64,000 nucleotides of DNA from Leptoclinus maculatus (lineage: Eukaryota > Chordata > Actinopteri > Perciformes > Stichaeidae), in the NCBI GenBank assembly GCA_032191485.1, contig JAVDOI010000043.1, positions 1,213,078 to 1,277,077 on the forward strand, written 5' to 3'. Positions 35,560 to 45,654 of this stretch are shown here, piece after piece. A program made the position numbers and the translations under genes. Position 1 is the stretch's first letter; every line of letters begins with the position of its first letter. Under the pieces are notes generated by a model. That model had not been told where the DNA came from, searched no databases, and was given only the letters and a program-made list of their open reading frames with translations.

Positions 35560-35622
35560 CTTGATGGTCTTCGTGGACTGGCATTTATTAACTTGATGCG
35601 ATACGGAGGCGGTTTGGTTCAT
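35560..35622 (-). CDS. dpp10: dpp10 first coding exon (partial gene, N-terminal 21 codons)
   Basis: On the minus strand an ATG at 35622 opens 21 codons that read MNQTASVSHQVNKCQSTKTIK, ending AAG followed directly by GTAAGC, a consensus splice donor. Vertebrate DPP10 has an isoform starting MNQTASVSH, with a similar Lys/Cys/Gln/Ser-rich stretch ending in SKTIK before the shared exon 2; the fish exon appears one residue longer. The exon ends in phase 0, as expected for the join to that exon. DPP10 is a catalytically dead dipeptidyl-peptidase-like type II membrane protein and an auxiliary subunit of Kv4 potassium channels; this exon encodes part of the isoform-specific cytoplasmic N-terminus, before the membrane span. 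The reading frame stays open upstream but shows no nearer ATG. The rest of the gene must lie beyond position 1. The main doubt is that the match is short, though length, splice site and GC-rich setting all agree. Confidence 0.87.
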
Positions 35623-35870
35623 CTTGGGGCGCCGACACAGACAGTCCTCCTTATCCAAGTGAGACAAACCAGCCGGAGAGAGAGACGCCAAGAGAGCCCC
35701 CTCTACAACTCTGCAGCGAGGGATGGAGGATCGGTGCTCTCGCTCTTTGCTCGGTGCGCGTCTGAAGAAGCCTGCGACCGCGTCTGACAGCTGCCGTATG
35801 TGTGCCTCGCGCAGCGCAGCGCGGTAGGTGTGTGTGCACTAAATGACCGGTGATGATTGGTAACCAGGGA
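35623..35870 (-). promoter_or_regulatory. Probable dpp10 5' UTR and proximal promoter
   Basis: This stretch lies immediately upstream of the dpp10 ATG on the minus strand and is GC- and CpG-richer than its surroundings. It includes repeated GCGC/GCGCAG words around 35805-35825 and an inverted CCAAT box (attgg at 35856-35860), about 235 bases upstream of the ATG. No convincing TATA box is seen, which fits a CpG-type promoter. The transcription start is not determined; the UTR/promoter split is inferred. Confidence 0.5.
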
Positions 35871-36269
35871 CGACCGCAGACATTTCGGAACGAGTTGGCC
35901 ACCTGATAGTGAAATGCCCTGCTATGACAGTGTCCCAAACAAACACTTAATGCAACAAATGAGCACTGACTGACACCTCGTTTTTTCTTAATTTTTTTTA
36001 GAAAAACACACCAGGGATGCAGCTTTACTGTGTAAACACACACACATAAAATGTCATTATGTATGTTTTCTCATTATATCTGATAAGCAACATTGCACTA
36101 AACAATAATTCAATGTAGTCTATGGACCCAAACACAAATATAACACCTTGAAATATCGATGCAGGACTGGATTCATTTTGCAAGGAGGCCCCAGGGCAAA
36201 TAAAATGTGCAGGTTACTTTTGACCCTCTGGCGTTTCCATTTGCTGCCTTTGGCCTTTAAACAATTGAC
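35871..36269. other. dpp10 upstream flank, nothing recognised
   Basis: AT-rich, without defined features. Confidence 0.4.
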
Positions 36270-37140
36270 CGAATGTCTACTTGCTCGTAGCGATCACTGC
36301 CAACTCGTCAAATATTGACGCTTGGTCAGTGCCCGTTGGAGGCTGACACAACCCACAAAACAACATTTAGCGCCTGTACGAGATGCAACTTACTCCATTG
36401 TAAACCCATACGCGTCATAACTGAGCCCTGTATCACGGCAGGTCGTGAAGTCACGATGTACACTCATTTGGTTTTGCGTACATGGACACGCATGTCGTTC
36501 TCATTCGTGACGCTCACGACACAGAAAGTCAATCAGGGTCCTTTTTTAATTCATGTGACTTATGGGGGGCGATGGGGGGGTGGACGGGTTCAACAAACAC
36601 AAGACTTTCAACCAAGCAAGTGTTCGATACCGTGTGTCCCAAAGTGTTGTTGTGGTTTTGTTGCCTAAACCTTAACTTTGTGATGTTTTTCCTGAAGCTA
36701 AAAAAGTGGCCTTGACCTAACTTCTGTTTTGTAATTGAATGTTGTCACAAAAATGAAGTTGTTCCGAGCAACACGACGCTTTCGTCTCCTTGTACACAAT
36801 AGCAATAGATATTTTTTTGTGACTATTTCACGAATTGCCTTGATAACTGCGTTGCATTATTAGATGCTCAGAGCAGTTGACGTAGTATACAGAGTGAAAC
36901 ATTCTACTTACAGAGGAAGGCTTGGTGGGTGGGTGGGTCAAACAAACAGGACTTTCACCCAGGAGACTACTGTTCCTGTGTGAAACCAAGTCAACATTGA
37001 CTTATTCAACCTTACTTTTGTTTCTTGACTCACCTACTTAACTAACGGCGCATACTTCAGTTACGTAACAAGCACACCTATTTCCACCTGAACCATGATC
37101 TTTTACTAAGCCCAACCATGTACTTTTGTTTCCTTTAAAC
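36270..37140 (+). repeat. R1 family copies 4 and 5 (longest representative)
   Basis: The segment 36430-36730 includes 'tcgtgacgctcacgacacagaaagtcaatcagggtccttttttaattcatgtgactta', then 'gggttcaacaaacacaagactttcaacc', then 'ggttttgttgcctaaacctta'. A second partial copy begins near 36895 ('ggtgggtgggtcaaacaaacaggactttcacccaggagac') and ends near 37140 ('aaccatgatcttttactaagcccaaccatg'). Copies 1-3 are shorter versions. No terminal repeats or coding sequence are seen. Class unknown. Confidence 0.55.
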
Positions 37141-37401
37141 CCACTGGAAGTTTGTCTTCAAAAGACATTGTATGCATGTAACATGCAGAAACTGTACGTT
37201 TCCTGTGAACATGGAAGTTTTCCTCAGATGTATGGAGCTTTTTAGCGTCTTTAAGCTCATTGTTTTGGTTTTCCAGCCCACACCAGAACAGAGTGAAAGA
37301 AAAGACTGTCTGTTGGCCTTACATTTGTCAAGTCCCCGCATACAAGACTTCAAGACTTTTTGAATGCTGATGTTGCTCCGTGTCTGCATGCTGAAATGGA
37401 A

Positions 37402-37560
37402 CAGGGATGTCGCGATACCAGAAATTTAGAAGTCGATGCCACTGATACCAGTGAAATTCAACGATTCTTGATACCCAGTTTGATACCACAGTAAAAAATT
37501 AAACAAATCAATAAATCCCATGTACTTGAACATACATTCCTTTATTACCGTTTGCATACT
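37402..37560 (+). mobile_element. hAT-like left end (CAGGGATGTCGCGATACC)
   Basis: Starts CAGGGATGTCGCGATACC, followed by repeated GATACCA words, and matches the minus-strand fragment at 32855-32980. The right terminus is not found; the element may extend to about 37960 or be truncated. Confidence 0.55.
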
Positions 37561-39391
37561 GGTTTTTGAAAAGGGATTATTAGTCACTGATGATCTGCCT
37601 CAAGTTTCTCGTCCAAGACTACATTTTAAAAAAGATTTGAAGACATCATAAAGTTATAATTTACCTTCCTCCACTACTCATGCAAACTAAATTGAGCTTA
37701 AACAAATCATAATGTAACTGAATGCAAGTTGTTGCTGCCCACCGGGTGCTAACAGCTAACGTTTACTAGCTCTCCTCCTGTTGATCTCAACACAGATTTG
37801 CTGTTCACCATGTAGCATTATCAGGGAAATGTTCTCCTGCCCTCAGGACGACGGGACGCCGTTAGTCTCGAGCCCTGGTCCCTGGTACGGTAGGTGAAAC
37901 AAATAAATATGACAGACTGATATGGTGTTCACATTTCAGAATTCCACTGCCACTGAGTGCCAACAAATAATCAATAACTACTGCTTTTAATTGAATTAAT
38001 ATATTCCAAATTCACAAATTGGCTTTGATTTCCCATTATGCACAACACACACAACAGTTAGCAGCTTTATTATTATATTCTGCCCACAGTCATATAAACC
38101 AGCTCGTTCTCCTACTACATGACCGAGTTTGCTGTGCAATTCATTTGATTAAACACAAATGTAGTCAGGTACAGTATGTACACCATGTGAGCGTACTATC
38201 AGGGGCAAAAATGAAGGTAATAAAATCAGATTAGATGACTACATGGGGCCTCAGGATTAATGCAGGAGCCGCATATGGCTCTTATCATTTTAGTTTACAC
38301 GGAGCTTAAGTGGCACAGATTACCAAACCCATTTTTAAACAAATCGCTAAACACAAATTGATACACACTGAACCTGGGGCCTTCCGGGCCCCTGGTGTCT
38401 AGGTCTACAATAAATAGATATTCAGTGGTTAGACAGACATCAGTATATAGTCACCCCATCTATATATTGGGGTGTCTAACTACAATCTATGCAGTTCAAT
38501 CTCTTTAATTCAGTGACACCAGCAAACATACCTGTGTGTTTATGGAGCATTTTCCCCTGTGAATCATAGGAGAGCGTTCTTTGAATTCGTAGCCTGCTTC
38601 CTGCACGTTTGAATCTGTTGCACCAGAACCTACTATTCTTTGGTGTATGATTAAGTACTGTAGATTAAGAATTTCTGTCACAACAGTCAAGTAGAAGGCC
38701 ACGTACATTTGTGAATTTGAAGTGATTCCACAACAAGTGCAATAACACACACACAGAGTATGAATAATGAGGCACTTAAGAGGGCTAGAATGTTATAGTG
38801 GTGCTTGAAAATGGACAGTAATTACAAGCCTTAGGTGCAATGTTAGTTCTGCTTGTACAGATTTCTACATGTTGTGTTGCCAGGTAATGGAAACAAATGG
38901 ATATTATCTTGACAATGTGCTCAGTTCATATTCAGAATCATCACGGCAGACATGACAGAGAAGCCCATCGCACACCGGATGTTGACCAGAGGGCCCACAG
39001 TAAGTAGGCAGCACACGATGAGGAACCATGCTCACCGGTTCCAATGTGAATTATTCACGCACCATTTTCATCAATGAGGCTCCTAAATTGAGCCTGGGTC
39101 CACTCCACACAACAAAAACCTATCCAGACAGACATTGTTTAAGGGGATAAAGTTAACTACACAATACATAAACTAATCAGACCCCAAATGTGATGCTAAT
39201 GTTAGCTGTTGTGGCTAGTCCTGTTCTGTAACCAACATATAGCCTAATGTTAGCAATTGCATATCAAGTACATTACCATCTTCATCGTATCTCAGCTGCT
39301 GGTCGATCTCAAGCCAAATATTGTCCTGTATTCAGTTGTTGAGGTAGTCGTCGTGATGCTTGTTGTTCATTATTGGCTGTTACTAACACCC
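37561..39391. other. Upstream flank, nothing recognised
   Basis: AT-rich, only short open frames and a small CACCCC/GGGGTG hairpin near 38452-38474. Confidence 0.4.
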
Positions 39392-39438
39392 AACAATGAA
39401 CAGTCCCCTAACACTGTGTTAGGGGACTGTTCATTGTT
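39392..39438. repeat. Perfect 47 bp palindrome
   Basis: Left arm 39392-39414 (AACAATGAACAGTCCCCTAACAC) and right arm 39416-39438 are exact 23 bp complements around a single central T. It lies 115 bases left of the DIRS element. Confidence 0.95.
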
Positions 39439-39570
39439 TCGAAGGCCCATTGTTCTGAAAATACACGCTCAACAAACACAACGATGTTTGCAGAATGACA
39501 GTGATTTGTTTAATGGCATCAGTTTGAACAAAGGATTTCATATGTCAAACATATTTCTATTTTATCCTTA

Positions 39571-39727
39571 CTGACCGCCAGAGGCAGTGTTTAACACTGG
39601 ATATCTTCTGTTTCGCGCCTGCGCAGGTCGAATATTTATACCAACAAAGTCACCTGTGACCTCGGATGACCCCGTCGTCTATAAGTTCCGGTGTCATCCT
39701 GAGCTCAGTCCTTTTTCATCTTCTCGC
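39571..39727 (+). repeat. DIRS left inverted terminal repeat
   Basis: Runs from CTGACCGCCAGAGGCAGTG to about CTTCTCGC and is complementary to 45503-45654 with few mismatches, for example the shared block GGTCGAATATTTATACCAAC...GTCATCCTGAGCTCAGTCCT. Confidence 0.93.
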
Positions 39728-40117
39728 TACGCAGGCTAGCTACCATGGTAGCATAAGCTTAAACAAAGATGTGTCTACGATCAAGACATATTGGAGCTTG
39801 TCGCTGTAGCCTTGTGACCACCGGTCGGAGTTGCGGATCTCGCCCTCCAAAGGAGCTGTCCCTCTTAGGAGGGAGTGGCGTGTTTTTCGCCGTTCGGACC
39901 ATCGAGCCCCGGACTGGTGGACGCCCCTGTCATCGGTCATCACCAGTCTGATAGAAGCAGCAATCGGTGAGATCGATTAACATTGCTTTCTATAACCGTT
40001 ATTTGTTTCCACGAATCGCAGAGCGCTTTCACTCTAGCTAATCGAGTGGCATGCTAACGAGAGCGTAGAATATACGCTGTCGGCCCGCCCTTCACAGTGA
40101 GAACATTATGGCTATGA

Positions 40118-41045
40118 CAGTTAGCGAGTGGTCCCGCTCAGGCTAACTTGATGAGATGCTAGTTCGACTAGATCAACATTAGCATTGTGTTCACTGATTT
40201 TGTAACATTACGGCTATCACAGTTAGCGAGTGGTCTCGCTCAGGCTAACTTGGTGAGATGCTAGTTCGACTAGATCGACATTAGCATTGTGTCCACTGAT
40301 TTCGTAACATTACGGCTATCACAGTTGGCGAGTGGTCTCGCTCAGGCTAACTTGGTGAGATGCTAGTTCGACTAGATCGACATTAGCATTGTGTCCACTG
40401 ATTTCGGAACATTACTGCTATCACAGTTAGCAGAGTGTTCCCGCTCAGGCAAACTTGGTGAGAGACTAGTTCGATTAGATCGACATTGTGTCCATTGAGA
40501 TTACATTTTTGCATCTGACAGATTTTCACAGTTAGCAGTGTCCCTGCTCAGGCTAACTTGGTGAGATGCTAGCTAGACAAAGCTGATACTGGGACTGTGT
40601 CCATCGACCTTGTAACCTTACGGCTGTCACAGTTAACAGAGCGTCCTCGCTCAGGTTAACTCAGTGGGAAGCTAGCTAGACAAAGCTGATACTGGGACTG
40701 TGTCCATCGACTTTGTAGCATTACGACTATCACAGTTAGCAGAGTGCTCTCGCTCAGGCTAACTCGGTGAATGCTAGTTCACTAAACCACTAAACCAACA
40801 TTGATGTTGTGTCCATTGATGTTTTTACGCATTACAGCTGTCGCAGTTGGCAGTGTCCTCACTCAGGCTAACCTGGTGGGACACTAACTAGACTAAGTTA
40901 ATACTGAGATTGTGTCCATTGATTTTGTAACATTACGGCTATCACAGTTAGCTGAGTGTCCTCGCTCAGGCTAACTGGTGGGACACCACTAGTTACAGCA
41001 ACGGTCCTAGTGAAGAGAGTGTCCTCGCTCCCCTCTCACCATAAG
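40118..41045 (+). repeat. DIRS internal tandem array A, about 102 bp units
   Basis: Nine copies of an anchor like CAGTTAGCgAGTG(G/T)TCtCGCTCAGGCTAAC start at 40118, 40220, 40322, 40424, 40529, 40630, 40733, 40844 and 40944 (spacing 100-111). The units become more divergent to the right. Confidence 0.9.
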
Positions 41046-41960
41046 GACTTTTTTGGCCTGTTTCCACAGTGGCAGAGTGCTCTCGCTCAGGCTAACTGGT
41101 GGGTCACCAATATCTGCAGCAAATATCCTAGTGAAGAGAGTGTCCACGCTCCCCTCTCACTGTAAGGACTGTTTTGTTGTTTCTTTTTGGCCTGTTTCCA
41201 CAGTGGCAGAGTGCTCTCGCTCAAGCTAACTGGTGGGACACCAATATCTGCAGCGACTGTCCTAGTGAAGAGTGTCCTCGCTACCCTCTCACTATAAGGA
41301 CTGTTTTTTTTTATCTGTTTCCACAGTGGCAGAGTGCTCTCGCTCAGGCTAACTGGTGGGTCACCAATATCTGCAGCAAATATCCTAGTGAAGAGAGTGT
41401 CCTCGCTCCCCTCTCACTGTAAAGACTGTTTTTCTTTTTGGCCTGTTTCCACAGTGGCAGAGTGCTCTCGCTCAAGCTAACTGGTGGGACACCAATATCT
41501 GCAGCGACTGTCCTAGTGAAGAGTGTCCTCGCTACCCTCTCACTATAAGTACTGTTTTTTTTATCTGTTTCCACAGTGGCAGAGTGCTCTCGCTCAGGCT
41601 AACTGGTGGGTCACCAATATCTGCAGCAAATATCCTAGTGAAGAGAGTGTCCTCGCTCCCCTCTCACTGTAAAGACTGTTTTTCTTTTTGGCCTGTTTCC
41701 ACTGTGGCAGAGTGCTCTCGCTCAAGCTAACTGGTGGGACACCAATATCTGCAGCGACTGTCCTAGTGAAGAGTGTCCTCGCTCCCCTCTCACTGTAAGG
41801 ACTGTTTTTTGGTCTGTTTCCACAGTGGCAGAGTGCTCTCGCTCAGGCTAACTGGTGGGACACCAATATCTGCAGCGACTGTCCAAGTGAAGAGTGTCCG
41901 AAGAGATCACTCCCCTCTGACTGCCTCCTGCCTGTTCTCTCAACATTCAGCAGAGCGCTC
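41046..41960 (+). repeat. DIRS internal tandem array B, dimeric about 250 bp units
   Basis: Seven copies of CAGTGGCAGAGTGCTCTCGCTCA start at 41067, 41201, 41324, 41452, 41574, 41702 and 41823 (one has CTGTGG). Two unit types alternate: type a (GGGTCACC...GCAAATATCC...GAAGAGAGTG) and type b (GGGACACC...GCGACTGTCC...GAAGAGTG). The higher-order period is about 250 bases. The GCTCAGGCTAAC core is shared with array A, so B evolved from A. Confidence 0.9.
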
Positions 41961-41999
41961 CCGCTCAGACTGACTTGGAATTCCGCATCAACTAGTGGG

Positions 42000-42600
42000 A
42001 CAAGGGCTCCTCCAGAATCGCGGCCATGTTAAACTCTCCCGGCTGTAGGACCTGTATAGCTCCTCTTCAGCCTGAGGACGGCCATGACCTCTTGCCTTAG
42101 CCTCGAGCATCTGAGGGAGGGCCTCTCGGAGAACCCAGGCAGGACCTGCGGCATCATGCCTTGAGCAGTAAGGTCTGCTAGGCTGGCCGAAGTAGAACAC
42201 CTGATGCGTGAGGTCTACCTCCCCCTGTCAGGGTAGCTGAATACAACCTACCCTGATCATTTGCATGGCGCTGGCACGCCTGCAGTGGGATACACAGCAG
42301 CCGGAACTTCCGCCTGCGAGTGCCTTCTTCAGGCACCTTCCCGCCCTAACCAACTTTTCTGTTCCTCCCTCCGAGGAATATCTGAGGGAGTTGCATGCAT
42401 GCTGGAGAGACACCAGGGCTCTCTCCCGCCTTACGTCAGATGGCCGAACCCTGACGGCCATGCAGGAGCTGGCAAAATTGGGCCTTGCACGTATGCCAGC
42501 CATTTAGCCGACTATTGCGTCCCTCATAGTTTTTCCCCTGAGGAGACTCTGAGGCCCGATGCCAGGTGCCCTTGACCCCAACGTCGGGTCAAAGATGGCC
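42000..42600 (+). pseudogene. DIRS gag-like remnant
   Basis: The plus frame 42265-42507 encodes a segment ending MQELAKLGLARMPAI before a stop. Fish DIRS gag-like proteins contain a similar 'E-K-L-G-L-x-x-M-P-P' motif shortly before their C-terminus, followed by the reverse transcriptase gene, and the position fits. The frame is broken on both sides. Confidence 0.55.
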
Positions 42601-42639
42601 TGCTATCCAGGGCTTATGACACAGCAGCGCTGTGGACCG

Positions 42640-43560
42640 TATCTGCAACTCCCTCTCCCACCTCATGCTTGCCCTCGCAGCTTCTCTGCAGCAGGCTACT
42701 TCGATGCTTCCGCATCCAGCCTCAGTGATGCATCATTGCAGGCGTTTGCGCTCATGTCGAAGGAACTTAGACGTATGATGTCCAGACTCGCCGCCGGGTT
42801 TGGCTGGCCCAGTCACCCCGGTCGGAGACATGTAGGAGTACCCTCCGTACTGTCCCAGTGGCAAGAGCCCGGGGGTTTCTACTCAACTAACTTTCTTATA
42901 AAGAAGACAGGCAGCGGACTGCGCCCAGTCCTAGATCTGAGGGGACTCAACACGTTTCCGAAGGTGTTGCCGTTTCACATATTGAGCACAGCAGACGCCC
43001 TTAATGCTGTTTCAAAGAGAGTGGTTCACGTCTGTCGAGGCCTATTCCCATGTTCCCATGGTGTATCGTCAAAGGCAGTTTCTTCGTTTCGCCTTTTAAG
43101 GCCGTCACTTTCAGTCCATGGTGCTTCCATTCGGACTCTCCCTTCTCCCCACGGGTGTTCACAGGGTGCGTTACTGCTGTCCTTTCCCCCTGCAATCACA
43201 GGGCGTGAAAATACTGCCATACTTAGATGATTGGCTGACCTGTGCGCCATCCCAGCTTCAGGTGGCACAGGACACTGCTCGCCTTCTCTCACGTGGCCCG
43301 GTGGGGCCTCAAGGTTAACATGGAGAGGAGCTACCTGAGCCCTTCTTGGAGCATAACCTTCATTAGTGTGGCTCTATGTGGGCCTGTCTGTCGCCCCAGC
43401 GTGTGAACGACATCCCCCACAACCTCTCCCCCTTCCGAGGGGGCAGACGGTTGCCTTAAATCCTTTTCTCCGCCTATTTGGTAAACTGACAGCTGCCTCA
43501 ACTGTCGTTCCCTTGGGTTTGCAGATGGCTGAACAGCCTTCACTTGGATGCCAAGTGGCA
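42640..43560 (+). pseudogene. DIRS reverse transcriptase remnant
   Basis: An upstream frame carries RPVLDLRGLN (42922-42951), the first palm motif. A second frame carries RQRQFLRFAF followed by an in-frame TAA at 43097-43099, then VLPFGLS and the catalytic YLDDW (43220-43234). A third frame near 43470-43560 carries the LGKLTAAS thumb-region motif. YLDD in place of YADD and the trailing WL are typical of DIRS. At least two frameshifts and one stop make it non-functional. Confidence 0.85.
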
Positions 43561-43639
43561 CAGACACAGGGCAATAGTAGTATCAAAACAGTGCCTACTC
43601 ACTCTATCCCCATGGAGGGAGAGTGCATATCTGGCAAAC

Positions 43640-44035
43640 GGTGTTTCCTCGGTTCCATTCCGCTGGGAGATTGTCACAACAGATGCCTGCCTCGCAAGGC
43701 GGGGTGCAGTGTGGCAGAACAGGACTGCTTGGGGGCAGTTGTCTGCTCAAAAAAACGTATGGGCATGTCAATGTTCTAGAGCTAGCGCTCAAACACTTCC
43801 TGCCATATTTGAAGGGAAAGCATGTGATTGTCCGGTCGGACAACACCTCTGCTGTGTTTTCACATAAACCATCAAGTGGGCACCAGATCTGCAGAAGTTA
43901 CTACGGGTATCACCGTGCCCTTCTGACTTGGGCGGCCCCTCGCCTGACCATCCTTCGGGCAATGTACCCACCAAAAGAACGGAACCAGGTTGTGGTTTTC
44001 CTGTCCCGTCACAAGCCTCCACCGGGAGAGTAGTG
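43640..44035 (+). pseudogene. DIRS RNase H remnant
   Basis: One frame has VTTDACLARRGAVW (about 43671-43712), giving the first Asp of the RNase H fold. A second frame has NVLELALKHFLPYLKGK and then VIVRSDNTSAV (about 43771-43860), giving the Glu and second Asp. The order and spacing match the RNase H domain that follows RT in DIRS. A frameshift lies between the two parts. Confidence 0.75.
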
Positions 44036-44369
44036 GCTGCATCCAGACGTGATGTCGACCCACTGCCCCCACTGGTTATCCCTGACGGAGAGGACCAGTC
44101 CTCTGGGTCAAGATGCCCTGGCTCACACGTGGCCAGAGGATCTTCTTTATGCCTTTCCACTATTCCCTCTGATCTTGCCAACGCTTCTCAGAGTTCTTCC
44201 CCGACAGGAGGGACCTCCTGTCGCAACTAGAAGGTCGGATTTGGCATCCCAATCCCTGCCGCCTTCAACTATGGGTCTGGCCCGACCGGATGCTGAGTGG
44301 CTGCATAGAACCAGTCAGACTGACTATTCTGAATGCCAGGGCGCAATTTACCTGCCTGCAGTACGAAAG

Positions 44370-45290
44370 CAGATGGAAGCTGTCCTCTGACTGGTGTGCA
44401 GCTCAGAACAAGATCCCAGTACAGTGCCCCGTGCCTGCTGTACTGAGTTTCTACAGTCCCTCCTAGGTAAGGGCCGGTCTCCCTCTACCCTTGGAGTATA
44501 CGTGTCCGCTATTTCGGGGCAGCATACTAAGGTTGACAATGACACAGGAGAGAGCCACAGACTGGTGTCCCTCTTCCTAAAAAAAATAAAAAATAGGGGC
44601 TCTGCGATCGTGTCCCCCGAAGGCCCCTGCATGGGACCTACCCTTGGTACTGGACACCCTATGTTTGTCTCCTTTTGAACCCCTGGCACAGGCGGAGCCG
44701 AGATGGCTATCGGCCAAAACATTTTTTCTAGTTGCCGTCACTTCAGCTCAACGTCAGGGCGAGCTGCAAGCCCTGTCGGTGAAAGAATCATGTCTGAGGT
44801 GGAACTCAGATGGCTTGGGTGTCACTTTGTGGCCTAATGCAGCGTTTTCTCCCAAGGGTGTTGACACACTCACATATTAACCAGCCTATCCAGCTCACGC
44901 AGTTTGACCCCCCCATCAGGAGAGGAGAGGTCAAGGCTGCTGTGCCCAGTGGGCCCTCAGAGCTTATGTGGAATCCACCGCCTGCATACGGCGGTCGGAG
45001 CAGCTCTTTGTCAGTTGTGGTGAGCCTGAGAAGGGCTGTGCTCCTTCTAAACAAAAAACAGCGCCTATCCCACTGGATAGTGGAGGCCATTATATACAAA
45101 CAAGGCGAGCGACCGCGCTTGGCCATCTGGGGTGAAGGGCCACTCTACCAAAAGTGTCTCCACGTCAGGGGCAGCCCTGAGAGGTGTGCCTGTGGAGGAT
45201 ATATGTGCTGCGGCCTCATGGGCATCACCGAGCACGTTTACCAGACACTACAGAGTTAACGTTGCCACCCCTCACCCACTGGGGAGGGTT
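44370..45290 (+). pseudogene. DIRS tyrosine recombinase remnant
   Basis: The N-terminal core-binding part reads FLQSLLGKGRSPSTLGVYVSAIS (44441-44509, partly). A second frame gives TSAQRQGELQALSV, holding the box I arginine (about 44740-44782). A third gives HSTK...GVPVEDICAAASWAS and TRHY (45138-45250), with the box II region and a candidate nucleophilic tyrosine. The usual H-x-x-R appears as HSTK, an Arg to Lys change. Several frameshifts and an A-rich insertion (about 44578-44600) confirm inactivation. Confidence 0.8.
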
Positions 45291-45367
45291 CTTTGGCCAA
45301 TTTTCTCTGCCGGAGCTATACGAGGTAGTTACTGTGATTCCTCGTGACTTTGTTGATATAAGTCATC

Positions 45368-45478
45368 CAGTGTTAAACACTGCCTCTGGCGGTCAGTAAG
45401 GATGAAATAGAATGAAAGTTACGAATGTAACTACGGTTCTATGAATCCTGGATGACCGCCAGAGTTCTTGGTCACTCG
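45368..45478 (+). repeat. DIRS internal complementary region (ICR)
   Basis: The left half (CACTGCCTCTGGCGGTCAGTAAGGATGAAATAGAA) is the reverse complement of the left outer edge (39556-39590). The right half (GTTACGAATGTAACTACGG...GGATGACCGCCAGAG) is the reverse complement of the right outer edge (45645-45687). The join near AAAGTTAC therefore records a circularised copy of the termini. Confidence 0.9.
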
Positions 45479-45502
45479 GAATCCCGTGAACTCGCGAGAA
45501 GA

Positions 45503-45654
45503 TTCCGTAGGACTGAGCTCAGGATGACACCGGAACTTATAGACGACGGGGGTCATCCGAGGTCACAGGTGACTTTGTTGGTATAAATATTCGACCTGCG
45601 CAGGCAGAAGACAGAAGATATCCAGTGTTAAACACTGCCTCTGGCGGTCATCCA
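45503..45654 (-). repeat. DIRS right inverted terminal repeat
   Basis: Complementary to 39571-39727. It keeps one extra C in the CCCCCGTCGTCT region relative to the left copy, and differs near CTTCTGCCTGCGC versus TTTCGCGCCTGCGC. Confidence 0.93.

Noticed and set aside
35623..35691. Extended dpp10 N-terminus from an upstream in-frame codon
   Set aside because: The upstream start would be TTG, not ATG, and the known isoform begins at MNQTASVSH.
40118..41960. Regularly spaced repeats suggestive of a CRISPR-like array
   Set aside because: Units are contiguous tandem repeats of 100-134 bp without unique spacers, inside a eukaryotic retrotransposon.
43001..44722. Several minus-strand frames across the DIRS element
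   Set aside because: Antisense shadows of the RT/RNase H/recombinase remnants.
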